This document shows positions 34,848 through 43,610 of a stretch of 64,000 bases of DNA, piece by piece. Source of the stretch: UBA7803 sp963822255 (GTDB taxonomy: Bacteria > Pseudomonadota > Gammaproteobacteria > Pseudomonadales > Azotimanducaceae); NCBI GenBank assembly GCA_963822255.1, contig CAWGGV010000008.1, positions 620,001-684,000 on the forward strand. Reading direction: 5' to 3'. The notes below the pieces were generated by a model. The model did not search any database. It was not told the DNA's origin and worked only from the letters and a program-made list of their open reading frames with translations. Each line of letters opens with the position of its first letter. Within the stretch, counting starts at the first letter, position 1. The translations under genes and the position numbers were made by a program.

Positions 34848-36284
34848 ATGTCCATCCAGCTAGCGGCCAAAGGCATGGCCACACCCGCCGACCCCCACAC
34901 CGTCGCGTCGCTCACCAGCGAAATCATCGAGCTCTGCGCCGACATCCACCGCGCCGAATATCGCCTCCTTGCCCTGATCCGCAAGCTCGATGCGCTCGAG
35001 GGCTGGAGCGCCGAGATGCCGAGCTGCGCTCATTGGCTGAACGTCCGGTGCGGCCTCGACCTGGTCACCGCCCGGGAGAAAGTGCGGGTCGCTCACGCCC
35101 TGCAGAACCTGCCGGCGGTGGATGAGGCTTTCCGGGAAGGCCGGTTGTCCTATTCCAAAGTCCGCGCCGTGACCCGCATCGCCACACCGGCCAGCCAGAA
35201 CGAGCTCGTCGAGTTCGCCGCCTCCACCACGGCTGCCCATGTGGAGCAGTACGTCCGCGCCCAGCGCCAGGCCGAACGGCTCGCCGACCCGCAAGCGGCG
35301 TTCGATGCCTATAGGCACCGGAGCTTTAGCTGCCATACCACCGAAGACGGCTCGGTGGTCTTCGAGGGCCGGCTGCCGGCGGAACAGGGCGCCATGCTGC
35401 TGCTCGCCCTCGAGCGCGCGATGGACTGGGTGTACCGGGAGGCGGCGGAGCCGGTTCGGGAGAAGCCAACAGCGCCTGACCGTGCCGGCCAACGGCGCCC
35501 CCGGCGCCGCGAGGAGCACCCGTTCAAGGACGTACCCTACCCGACCCGCCAGGCCGAGGCGCTCACCGCCCTGGCGGAGCGGTTTCTCGCCGCCCCGCCT
35601 GCGGCGGACGAGGGGCTCAATACGGCCGATCGCTACCAGGTGGTGGTGCACGCTTCCGCGGAATCGTTGGTCGAACACGGCTGTTCGCTGCGCGAACAGC
35701 TTGGCAGTTTGCCTCGCAAACTGCACGGGCTCATGGATCCGGCCGATGCACCGCGGATGGAGGATGGCCCCGTGGTGGCAGGGGAGACGGTGCGGCGCCT
35801 CACCTGTGACTCGGCCCTGGTCCGGCTCATTGAGACCGGGGACGGCGAACCGCTCGACGTCGGCAGGAAGACGCGGGTGATCTCACCGGCGCTGCGGCGA
35901 GCGGTGAAACGTCGCGACAAGCACTGCCGCTGGCCCGGATGCACGAATTCGCGGCACTGGGACGGGCATCACTGCACGCACTGGGCCGACGGCGGAGCGA
36001 CCAACCTGAACAATATCGTCGCCGTGTGTCGTCATCATCACCGTCTCCTGCACGAAGGCGGCTACTTCGTGGTGAAGGATGGTGAGGACTTCATTTTCTG
36101 TCGCCCGGATGGCTCGATGATTCCGCCGGTGGACGATTCGCTGCAGAAGAGCATCGCCCGCGCCCAGCGTGATCTGACGATCGTCAGGCTCGGGAGCTGG
36201 ACTGCGGAGCCGCGGGCGGTATACCGGATCGCGAATGCCATGCGGACGGCGGATCCGCCGTCAGTGGCTGGCCGGTCGCTCTAA
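34848..36284 (+). CDS. DUF222/HNH endonuclease family protein
   Basis: A 478-residue protein with an N-terminal DUF222 region (ADIHRAEYRLLALIRKLDAL, CAHWLNVRCGLDLVTAREKV, GRLSYSKVRAVTRIA). A C-terminal HNH nuclease domain follows: CRWPGCTNSRHWDGHHCTHW and GGATNLNNIVAVCRHHHRLL, with two Cys-x-x-Cys-type zinc positions and the HNH histidines. Such proteins, known from mycobacterial 13E12 repeats, are common in actinobacteria and some gammaproteobacteria, often in many copies per genome. They are suspected mobile or conflict elements, but no substrate is established. The next gene overlaps its stop (TAATG). Confidence 0.9.
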   Translation: MSIQLAAKGMATPADPHTVASLTSEIIELCADIHRAEYRLLALIRKLDALEGWSAEMPSCAHWLNVRCGLDLVTAREKVRVAHALQNLPAVDEAFREGRLSYSKVRAVTRIATPASQNELVEFAASTTAAHVEQYVRAQRQAERLADPQAAFDAYRHRSFSCHTTEDGSVVFEGRLPAEQGAMLLLALERAMDWVYREAAEPVREKPTAPDRAGQRRPRRREEHPFKDVPYPTRQAEALTALAERFLAAPPAADEGLNTADRYQVVVHASAESLVEHGCSLREQLGSLPRKLHGLMDPADAPRMEDGPVVAGETVRRLTCDSALVRLIETGDGEPLDVGRKTRVISPALRRAVKRRDKHCRWPGCTNSRHWDGHHCTHWADGGATNLNNIVAVCRHHHRLLHEGGYFVVKDGEDFIFCRPDGSMIPPVDDSLQKSIARAQRDLTIVRLGSWTAEPRAVYRIANAMRTADPPSVAGRSL

Positions 36285-36787
36285 TGACAAACCGAGGGTA
36301 TGCTTCGCCACCCGCTAGTCGGAGGTCCGAGGTGGTTAACGTGGTTGCGAAGACGGCCGGCGTCTCTTTCGAGGCAGGCGACGACCGCGCACGTCTGATC
36401 ATCTCCGCTGATCAGACGGACGGTCGATATTCGATGCTCGAGTGGACTGTGGCCGCCGGGGAGAAGCTGCCAGAACACGTGCCCAGAGATTACGGTCCGC
36501 ATCTACACCGACGGTGGGCCAGGAAGGCGCTGGAAGTGTTCGAGAGCCGGCTGGGCTTGGTGACGCGCCAGCTCGAGCGCTTTCCCTATCTTGCGGGCGA
36601 GACGTTCACGGCCGCCGACATTTCAGTGACCTACGCCCTGGAGTTTGCCCGAAGAACCGGCGCCGCCGCCCTCGGCAAGGCAGAAAAGGCCTATATCGCC
36701 AGGACCAGCGGACGCGAAGCCTACAAGCGGGCCATGGAGACATGTCAAGCCACCAGGGCGTGGGCCGCTGAGTCACTTGAGCAATGA
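36284..36787 (+). CDS. Chimera of a partial cupin and a GST C-terminal domain
   Basis: A 167-residue frame made of two unrelated halves. Residues 20-73 (AKTAGVSFEAGDDRARLIIS, SMLEWTVAAGEKLPEHVPRD) are the start of a small cupin that breaks off before its second metal-binding motif. From about residue 75 (RRWARKALEVFESRLGLVTR, YLAGETFTAADISVTYALEF) it is the C-terminal helical domain of a GST, lacking the thioredoxin-like half. A deletion joining two genes is the simplest explanation. The stable frame across the joint is notable, but activity is unlikely. Confidence 0.7.
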   Translation: MTNRGYASPPASRRSEVVNVVAKTAGVSFEAGDDRARLIISADQTDGRYSMLEWTVAAGEKLPEHVPRDYGPHLHRRWARKALEVFESRLGLVTRQLERFPYLAGETFTAADISVTYALEFARRTGAAALGKAEKAYIARTSGREAYKRAMETCQATRAWAAESLEQ

Positions 36788-36849
36788 CCGCCCTTGCCGC
36801 GGCCCGCTGACGATCGAAGGCTCATTGATCGCGGCAGGCGGGGGATGCG

Positions 36850-38700
36850 ATGTCGAAAAGATCAAAATGGATCGGGATCACGTCCGGCGTTCTCGCGCTC
36901 GCCGCGCTTGCCGGCGCGGCCGCGATCGCGGTTGCGGGGCTCCTCTACACGATGAAGGCGCCGGTGCGCACCACGGGCGGCGCGCTCCAGCACACATCCC
37001 TCTACATACCCATGAGCGACGGTGTGCGTATCGCCGTCGATGTGTGGCTGCCGAAGGACCTGAAGGCGCGCGCACGTGTGCCGGCGCTGATCGAGGGCAC
37101 GCCGTACTGGCGCGGCGCGAGCCTGACGTTCATCGGCAAGGCGGCGGCAGAGATGGGGCTTTCTGATTTCCCAGCGCCCGACATCGCCTACGCGAACGCG
37201 CACGGCTACGCGGTTCTGAGCGTGGACACTCGCGGCACCGGCGCCTCCTTCGGACATCAGGACGTCATGTTCTCCGACCGCGAGGTACAGGACTTCGGCG
37301 AGCTGGTGGACTGGGCGGCGAAGCAGAGCTGGTCGAACGGCGCTATCGGCGCCTACGGCTTTTCCTACCGCGGCATGCTCGCGACGAACACGGCGTCGCT
37401 GGGCCGGCCGGCGCTGAAGGCCATTGCGCCGAGCTTCGACTTTCCAGATCTCTATTTGGCCGCCCGTCCAGGGGGCATCTTCAGCGAGAAATTTCTCCAT
37501 GCCTGGGGCATCCAGACCGGCGCGCTCAATCGTGGCTCGCTACCCTGCGGCTGGCTCTGCGACGTGATGGTCGCGGGTCCGGAGCGCGTCGATGCCGATG
37601 CGGACGGTACGCTCGCAGCGCGCGCCGTCGCGGAACACGCTGCCAACCACGACGTCTATGCCTGCGCGAAGAAAGCGCCCTTCCGAGACAGTGCGATCTG
37701 CACCAGCGGAAAATCTCTCGACGCCGTCTCGGAGCTTGCGCGCGAGGATGCAATCGGCCGTAGCGGCATTCCGATGTACGTGGTCGCCGGCTGGTTCGAC
37801 GAAAGCTCGCCGGCCGCCGTGCTCCGGCGCTTCACGGAGTTCCCCAATCCGCAGGATGTCACCGTGGCCGCGCTCAGCCATGGCGGGTTCATGAACGTCG
37901 ATCCCTACGCGGCGGCAAACGCGCCGGCCGATCCCACCTATCGCGCACAACTCGACGGTATGCTTGCCTTCTTCGACCGAGCACTGAAGGACGGGAAAGC
38001 ACCACTCACCGGTAAGACGCTGCGTTACCAGGTGCTGAACGGCGACTGGAAGACCACTGGCACATGGCCACCGAACGAGTCCGCCGATGAGGTGTGGTAT
38101 CTCGCCGGCGGACACACGCTTGCGGCGGCCGCGCCGGCGAACGGTAGCGACATCTATGAGGTGGATTTCACCGCCACTACGGGCACCCTCGCGCGCAACA
38201 TGTCGCCGGTCGATCTGTCGCGCACGGCCTATCCCGACCGCGCCGAGCAGGACACAAAGCTCCTTGTGTACGACAGCGCGCCGCTTGCCGGCGACATTAC
38301 CCTCGCCGGCGATCCCGTCGCCAGACTGACCTTGGCCAGCTCGGTTGCCGATGGCGAGGTCATTGTCTATCTCGAGGATGTCGGGCCGGACGGCAGGATC
38401 GTCTATCTCACCGAAGGCGAATTGCGGCTGTCCGACCGCAAACCGGCCGGTGCAGGTGCAGGCGATCCGCTGCATAGCCATCTGACCGCCGACGCGGAAC
38501 CGATGACGCCGGGAAAAGCCGAAGAGATCGCCGTCGCGTTCTCGCCCATCGCGGTCCGGATCGCGAAAGGCCACCGCATCCGCGTCGCCATCGCCGGCGC
38601 GGACGCCGGCAATCTCGAACGCATCCCGGCCGACGGCGGCGAGACGTTCACGCTCGCGCTGGGTTCGTCGCAGGTGACCCTGCCGGTGATGGTGGACTAG
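36850..38700 (+). CDS. CocE/NonD-type hydrolase (X-Pro dipeptidyl-peptidase fold)
   Basis: A 616-residue serine hydrolase with an N-terminal membrane anchor or signal (GVLALAALAGAAAIAVAGLL), so probably periplasmic. IPMSDGVRIAVDVWLP starts the alpha/beta domain. GAYGFSYRGMLA holds the nucleophile Ser172, AGWFDESSP the acid, and ALSHGGFMN the His. The C-terminal third is the beta jelly-roll typical of CocE and X-Pro peptidases (PLAGDITLAGDPVARLTL to RIRVAIAGADAGNLERIP). These enzymes cleave esters or acyl-peptides; the specificity is not readable here. Confidence 0.9.
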   Translation: MSKRSKWIGITSGVLALAALAGAAAIAVAGLLYTMKAPVRTTGGALQHTSLYIPMSDGVRIAVDVWLPKDLKARARVPALIEGTPYWRGASLTFIGKAAAEMGLSDFPAPDIAYANAHGYAVLSVDTRGTGASFGHQDVMFSDREVQDFGELVDWAAKQSWSNGAIGAYGFSYRGMLATNTASLGRPALKAIAPSFDFPDLYLAARPGGIFSEKFLHAWGIQTGALNRGSLPCGWLCDVMVAGPERVDADADGTLAARAVAEHAANHDVYACAKKAPFRDSAICTSGKSLDAVSELAREDAIGRSGIPMYVVAGWFDESSPAAVLRRFTEFPNPQDVTVAALSHGGFMNVDPYAAANAPADPTYRAQLDGMLAFFDRALKDGKAPLTGKTLRYQVLNGDWKTTGTWPPNESADEVWYLAGGHTLAAAAPANGSDIYEVDFTATTGTLARNMSPVDLSRTAYPDRAEQDTKLLVYDSAPLAGDITLAGDPVARLTLASSVADGEVIVYLEDVGPDGRIVYLTEGELRLSDRKPAGAGAGDPLHSHLTADAEPMTPGKAEEIAVAFSPIAVRIAKGHRIRVAIAGADAGNLERIPADGGETFTLALGSSQVTLPVMVD

Positions 38701-39014
38701 GGTCAGCACGCGATTGCACGGTTCCATTTCCAACTGTCACGGACCAGCGCTGATTCGGCTTCCCGATTGATCTTGCCGTTTTCGGGACCCACAATTGCCT
38801 CCCATTCGCGTTCCTCCAATCCGGAGGCGTTATGGAGGCCACCGGGTCGTGGCCGCGTTGACTAGGCGCTGCACTGCACTCGTCACCAACGATCACCGAA
38901 TACCATCTCTACCGAACCTGCCGGTGCTGCAGCTCAGCGACTACCTTGTGACCCGATAAGGTCGCCGCGCCAGCTCTGCGAGCGTGCGGCAGATCTTCGG
39001 TCTTGCCGGAGGAC
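38701..39014. other. No gene recognised between CocE-type gene and TIR fragment
   Basis: I see no supported coding frame. On the minus strand this would have encoded the rest of the TIR-domain gene, but neither the continuing frame nor the two others show the expected TIR C-terminal helices. Confidence 0.5.
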
Positions 39015-39275
39015 TCATGTCACGGACAGCCTCGCAGTGGTGCTCTCTGGGCTGCGTGCGGCCTCGCTGCGCACCCAGTCCGACTCGACCGACTCGCGCG
39101 AGCAGACGACGACGATGCACTTCGCTAGCTCGGCCTCGATTTCCCGGTCGAAGGTCGCGCCGGCGTGCAGCTTCCGATCCCACCACACCGTCCAGCCACG
39201 ATTTTCGATGGCCGTTGCCAGGGCCGCGACGCGATCCCGGTCGCTGGAGTCGTATGAGATGAATACGTCGGCCAT
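39015..39275 (-). pseudogene. TIR-domain gene fragment
   Basis: From ATG 39275 the frame reads MADVFISYDSSDRDRVAALA, ENRGWTVWWDRKLHAGATFD and VVVCSRESVESDWVRSEAA, an unmistakable bacterial TIR domain. It then runs out into unrelated sequence and stops after 86 residues. A complete TIR domain needs about 130 residues and is usually followed by a sensor, TPR or cyclase domain. The catalytic-type Glu region (FDREIEAEL) is present. It looks like the surviving 5' end of a defence or signalling gene. Confidence 0.75.
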
Positions 39276-39347
39276 GGCACGCTGACGGTTGAACCCGTTC
39301 AGTCTGGCCAAGCACGACGCACAAGTCGACAGCGCCTGGTCAAGCTG

Positions 39348-39623
39348 TTGATCCGCAAGAGGCCCGGAGCTAGTCTGGCTCGTGCGGTTCGCACATCGAG
39401 CATGGGGGACGCGGGCATGCAACTGCGGTCAGGCTCAGCGGAAAACGCGGGGATACTGCAATCGCCGCAAGCCTACTACCAGGGCAACTCCGGCGGACCG
39501 ATCGTCTGGGTGGATCCAGTCTACGAGATCGTCGGGATCTACTTCTCCAGCATGTTGCGCTGGATCGAACAGGAATGGCCCGGCGATCTGTTCATGAACG
39601 CCGTGACGGCGTCGTGTGAGTAG
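39348..39623 (+). pseudogene. Trypsin-like serine protease, C-terminal fragment
   Basis: Within this short frame, QSPQAYYQGNSGGPIVWVDP carries GNSGGP, the nucleophile loop of chymotrypsin-fold proteases, followed by the expected strand YEIVGIYFSS. The His and Asp of the triad are not encoded upstream, and the N-terminal half of the frame is unrelated. It is a relic of a larger protein. It lies 72 bp from the divergent TIR fragment. Confidence 0.6.
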
Positions 39624-39636
39624 AGGGAATCAGACC

Positions 39637-41301
39637 ATGACCTACTACAACCTGGGCGCTTACTCGCGTGCCATCACCACCAACTCGCCCGAAGCCCAGA
39701 TCTGGTTCGAGCGGGGACTGAACTGGACGTTCGGCTTCAATCACGAAGAGGCGGTCGCCTGCTTCCAGAAGGCTCTGGAGCACGACCCGGACTGCGCCAT
39801 GGCGCACTGGGGCATTGCCTACGCCGTTGGCCCCAACTACAACTTCCCGTGGGAGCTGTTCGACCCCGAGGGCAAGGCCCAGGCGCTGGCAGCGGCCCAC
39901 GACGAAGCGCGCCGGGCCTGCGAACTCGCCGGCGGCGCGACCCCCGCCGAGCAGGCGCTGATCGCCGCCCTGCCGGCGCGTTATCCTGAGCGCACGCCGA
40001 TCGAGGACCAGGCGCCCTGGAACGACGCCTTCACCGACGCCATGCGACTCGCCTACGAGCAGCATCCGGACGACCCGGAGATCATCACCGTCTTCGCCGA
40101 CGCGATCCTGAACCGGACGCCCTGGCAGATGTGGGATTTGAAGACCGGCCAGGCTGCCGAGGGCGCGGGCACGGTCGAGGCCCGCTCCGTGCTGGAGCGC
40201 GCCATGGCTGAGCTACCGTGCGCCATGGAGCATCCCGGAATCCTGCATCTCTACGTGCACCTAATGGAGATGTCGCCCTTCCCCGAGCTCGCCCTCAAGG
40301 CGGGCGACAAGCTGCGCCGCCTGGTGCCCGACGCGGGTCACCTGATCCACATGCCGACCCACATCGACATCCTCTGCGGGCACTACCACGACGTACTGGT
40401 GGGCAATCAGGACGCCATCATGGCCGACCGCAAGTACCTGGAACGCGACGGCTACATGAACCTCTACTCCGCCTACCGCGTGCACAACTATCATTTCGCG
40501 ATCTACGGCGCGATGTTCCTGGGCCAGTACGAACCGGCCCTTGCGGCGGCCGAGGAGCTGATCGAGACCACGCCAGAGGAGCTGCTGCGCCTGACCTCGC
40601 TTCCCATGGCCGATCTCATCGAGAGCTACATCTCCATGAAGCAGCACGTGATGATCCGCTTCGGCAAGTGGAGGGAGATCATCGCGCAAGAACTGCCCGA
40701 GGACTCCGACCTCTACTGCGTGACCACCGCCATGATGCACTACGCCAAGGGCGTAGCGCACGCCGCCTTGGGCGAGGTGGCGGAGGCCGAGGCGGAGAAA
40801 GCCCGCTTTCTTCCAGCCAAGGCGCGTGTGCCTGAAAGCCGGCTTCTCCACAACAACACGTGCCAGGACCTGCTGGCAATCGCCGAGGCGATGCTCGACG
40901 GCGAGATTGAGTACCGCAAAGAGAACTACGAGGAGGCTTTCGCGCACCTGCGCCGCGCCGTCGAGCTCGACGACACCCTGCCCTACGACGAACCCTGGGG
41001 CTGGATCCAGCCCACCCGCCACGCGCTGGGTGCGCTGCTGTTCGAACAGGGCCGGATCGAGGAGGCGGAGGCGGTGTACCGCGAGGACCTGGGCTTCGGT
41101 GGCAGGCTGAGCCGCGCCACCATTCACCCCGACAACGTCTGGAGCCTGCGCGGCCTGAACCTCTGCATGGAGGCGCGCGGCGAGGCCAAGAGTCTGGAAG
41201 CCAAGCTGGTAAGGCAGCGCCTCGACCTGGCCGCCGCGCGCGCCGACGTGCCGGTCAAAGCCTCCTGCTTCTGCGCCCAGTCGGCGATGGCGGCGGCGTA
41301 G
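39637..41301 (+). CDS. TPR-like repeat protein, full length
   Basis: A 554-residue, all-helical protein without a signal peptide. SRAITTNSPEAQIWFERGLN, WTFGFNHEEAVACFQKALEH and MAHWGIAYAVGPNYNFPWEL form the first TPR-like hairpins. LHLYVHLMEMSPFPELALKA, HMPTHIDILCGHYHDVLVGN and HNYHFAIYGAMFLGQYEPAL carry conserved His positions that could bind metal. Further TPR units run to the end (EYRKENYEEAFAHLRRAVEL). The start at 39637 has AGGGAA 9 nt upstream. A homologue truncated at the 3' end lies at 32309-33493. Function unknown. Confidence 0.8.
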   Translation: MTYYNLGAYSRAITTNSPEAQIWFERGLNWTFGFNHEEAVACFQKALEHDPDCAMAHWGIAYAVGPNYNFPWELFDPEGKAQALAAAHDEARRACELAGGATPAEQALIAALPARYPERTPIEDQAPWNDAFTDAMRLAYEQHPDDPEIITVFADAILNRTPWQMWDLKTGQAAEGAGTVEARSVLERAMAELPCAMEHPGILHLYVHLMEMSPFPELALKAGDKLRRLVPDAGHLIHMPTHIDILCGHYHDVLVGNQDAIMADRKYLERDGYMNLYSAYRVHNYHFAIYGAMFLGQYEPALAAAEELIETTPEELLRLTSLPMADLIESYISMKQHVMIRFGKWREIIAQELPEDSDLYCVTTAMMHYAKGVAHAALGEVAEAEAEKARFLPAKARVPESRLLHNNTCQDLLAIAEAMLDGEIEYRKENYEEAFAHLRRAVELDDTLPYDEPWGWIQPTRHALGALLFEQGRIEEAEAVYREDLGFGGRLSRATIHPDNVWSLRGLNLCMEARGEAKSLEAKLVRQRLDLAAARADVPVKASCFCAQSAMAAA

Positions 41302-41370
41302 CCGGCACGAATCAGACCAGCGTTTGGGAAACCCAGGATCGATCGATGGCCATTCGATACCGGCTCCGCT

Positions 41371-42813
41371 TCATACCGTAGGCAGCGGCTCACGGGCGAG
41401 CTCGGCCATCCGGGAGAGTCCACGCTCAGTGGCGCTGCTCGCGCGCGCAGCTGCATCTCGTACGGCAGGCTCGTCGCGCCACGACGGCTCGATGCGCGCG
41501 GGGTTCAAGGCGCATGCGTTCGCCCATGCGGCAATGTCCGACTCTGCGCCGTAGCGGCTGCCAGCCACAGTTCCCCTCACCTGCATCCATGCCCAGTCGC
41601 GGGGGTCGTCCGGGAAGGCGTTCGGCGGACACAATCGGTTCCGCTCCCGGTCGTCGTCGCGGGTCGCTTCCACATAACCCGCCAATGCCGCGCAAAAGCA
41701 CGGAAATCCGGCCCGGATCGTCTGGAGTCGAATTTTGTCCGGCTCCCAGATTGGAACCATGGGCGGATACTGCAGCCCGGACGCGGCGCAGTGCACCACC
41801 AGCGAATCCGGTTCGAGGGATACAGACCCTTGGTCGAGCACAATTTCGCGGCGGTTCACGTATTTGACGTGCCCCAATCGAATGACGTTCTCGATCGTGC
41901 GTAGCAGCTCGAGCTCCCATGCACCGAGCGTCGGCGTTTTGGCCATCGTCGGTACGACGTCCCGATCTATCCGCAGCATCACCCCTGCCGCTTCAAGGCG
42001 CAGAAAGAGCTCCTCGAGAGACGCGGCATCGGCAGCGGCTTGCATGGTGTCTGCAGCGAGGCCAAGAGCGACCAGAGCGTCAGGCTGGACGACGGCGCGA
42101 TTGAGCATCCACGGATCACGGGGGCGCACCCAGGCAATCCTGTCCGGCGGCACACCGTTCCCCAACAGCCATACGATCCCGTCGGTAGCCGTTTTCCCTG
42201 AACCGACGATCACATATTGCTTCGGTGCTGCGTCCAGCCGAGCCAGCTCGTTGATCGCAACGACCCGAACGTCATCGGCAACACGAAACGGCGGGGGTGT
42301 CGTCGCGGGGATAGTGGGGGACAGGTAGCCGGCATCGACGACCCGTCGTCGCACCTCGATGCGCGCAGACTCGCCCGTCACTCGTGACGTCACGACATGG
42401 ACATCGCCGTCCGCCCGGTACTCGCTCCCTGGGAGAAAGGTGACGCGACCCGACGCGAGAAAGCGGCGATGCAGGATGTCATCGTAGTAGGCCTGAACTT
42501 CAGATCGGCGAGCGCGTTCCTGAAGCCCCGCCTCCGGACCGCTCGATTGCACCGCACCGTTACCGAGGACAGTCGATGCGACGCCGTAGAACAACGACGC
42601 TTGGTGGAGTTGGACGAAGGGGTAAGCGTCCTGCCAATGCCCACCAGCGGCGTGACGACGGTCGACCAAGGTCACATGCACATCCGCGCAGTCGATCAGC
42701 ACGTCTGTGAAAGCCATGCCCATCGCGCCCGCGCCTACGACCAGATAGTCCGTCTGTATGGACTTCGACGACGCCTCGCTCCGGCGGGCGGTCGAGCGGA
42801 TCTGCGAGCTCAC
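41371..42813 (-). CDS. FAD-dependent monooxygenase-like protein
   Basis: A 480-residue flavoprotein starting at GTG 42813, which overlaps the DUF2182 stop by 4 nt (GTGA). TDYLVVGAGAMGMAFTDVLI is the FAD-binding Rossmann loop, DRRHAAGGHWQDAYPFVQLH resembles the flavin-monooxygenase region, and KQYVIVGSGKTATDGIVWLL is a second, NAD(P)-type loop. The C-terminal part (FPDDPRDWAWMQVRGTVAGS) has no clear match. Translational coupling to DUF1326 and DUF2182 genes implies a shared task. The substrate is unknown. Confidence 0.83.
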   Translation of the reverse strand: MSSQIRSTARRSEASSKSIQTDYLVVGAGAMGMAFTDVLIDCADVHVTLVDRRHAAGGHWQDAYPFVQLHQASLFYGVASTVLGNGAVQSSGPEAGLQERARRSEVQAYYDDILHRRFLASGRVTFLPGSEYRADGDVHVVTSRVTGESARIEVRRRVVDAGYLSPTIPATTPPPFRVADDVRVVAINELARLDAAPKQYVIVGSGKTATDGIVWLLGNGVPPDRIAWVRPRDPWMLNRAVVQPDALVALGLAADTMQAAADAASLEELFLRLEAAGVMLRIDRDVVPTMAKTPTLGAWELELLRTIENVIRLGHVKYVNRREIVLDQGSVSLEPDSLVVHCAASGLQYPPMVPIWEPDKIRLQTIRAGFPCFCAALAGYVEATRDDDRERNRLCPPNAFPDDPRDWAWMQVRGTVAGSRYGAESDIAAWANACALNPARIEPSWRDEPAVRDAAARASSATERGLSRMAELAREPLPTV

Positions 42814-43610
42814 ATCCCCATCCGTCCGCCGGGGATCGTGAGGCCGGGGATCGCGTCCGGCGCCGCGAGAATGAGCACGCCGAGCGCGAGCAGCAGCCCC
42901 GCCGTCCCCCAGGTCGCCGTCCGGCGCCAGGGAAGGATCTTCTCGGCGGTAATCAGTCCCGCGACGAACGCCATCCAGGCGATGCTCATGATGCCGAGCG
43001 CTAAGAGAGAGGTCATGAGCGCCCAGCAGCAGCCGACGCACCACGCGCCGTTCCCCAGGCCCATTCGGAGCGCGCCCCACGGACCGTCGCGCCAGGAGCC
43101 GAGTAGGAACCCGAGCGGGCTGCGGCACTTGCCAAGGCAGGCGTCCTTGAGCGGCGTCAGCTGCCAGCCCGCGGCGACGAAGAGCGTCACGCCCGCCGCC
43201 CAGCGCCCGGCACGGTCCCAAGCGAGCACGTCTCCGGCGAGCCTGCTCCCCGCCGCGGCGGCCGCGAACGTCACGACCCCGGCGCCACCCCACGTGACGA
43301 GGTAGCCGGCGGCGAAGAGGAGCGGCGAGACGGCCGAGCGGGACCGCGCCATGCGCGCGTAGAGGGCGACCGTCGGCGCCACCGACGGGAACATCATTGC
43401 GGCCATCATCACGGTCCAGACGCCGACGAACCAGCCGAGCGTGCCGAGCCCCGTCCAGGGGCCATCGTCCATCCCGCGCATTTCGCCGATCGTCCACCAC
43501 CAGCTGATGCCGGCGAGGGCGAAGAGGAGCGCCATGAGCCCGAGCCGCGCGCGGACGGCGTCGACAGCGGGCCCGAGCTCCGCCGCGGAGGCGCCGCTCG
43601 TTATGTTCAC
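42810..43610 (-). CDS. DUF2182 metal-binding-like membrane protein
   Basis: A 266-residue polytopic membrane protein with about seven helices. MMAAMMFPSVAPTVALYARM is the hallmark Met-rich segment of DUF2182 proteins; CLGKCRSPLGFLLGSWRDGP and NGAWCVGCCWALM carry Cys pairs. The Met and Cys clusters suggest metal handling, possibly copper, but this is inference. It starts at GTG 43610, overlapping the DUF1326 stop by 4 nt, and is itself overlapped by the flavoprotein gene. Confidence 0.87.
   Translation of the reverse strand: MNITSGASAAELGPAVDAVRARLGLMALLFALAGISWWWTIGEMRGMDDGPWTGLGTLGWFVGVWTVMMAAMMFPSVAPTVALYARMARSRSAVSPLLFAAGYLVTWGGAGVVTFAAAAAGSRLAGDVLAWDRAGRWAAGVTLFVAAGWQLTPLKDACLGKCRSPLGFLLGSWRDGPWGALRMGLGNGAWCVGCCWALMTSLLALGIMSIAWMAFVAGLITAEKILPWRRTATWGTAGLLLALGVLILAAPDAIPGLTIPGGRMGM

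Noticed and set aside
42814..43500. N-terminal extension of the flavoprotein to about 709 residues
   Set aside because: The extension is antisense-like, arginine-rich sequence lying over the DUF2182 gene; GTG 42813 with GTGA overlap is the sensible start.
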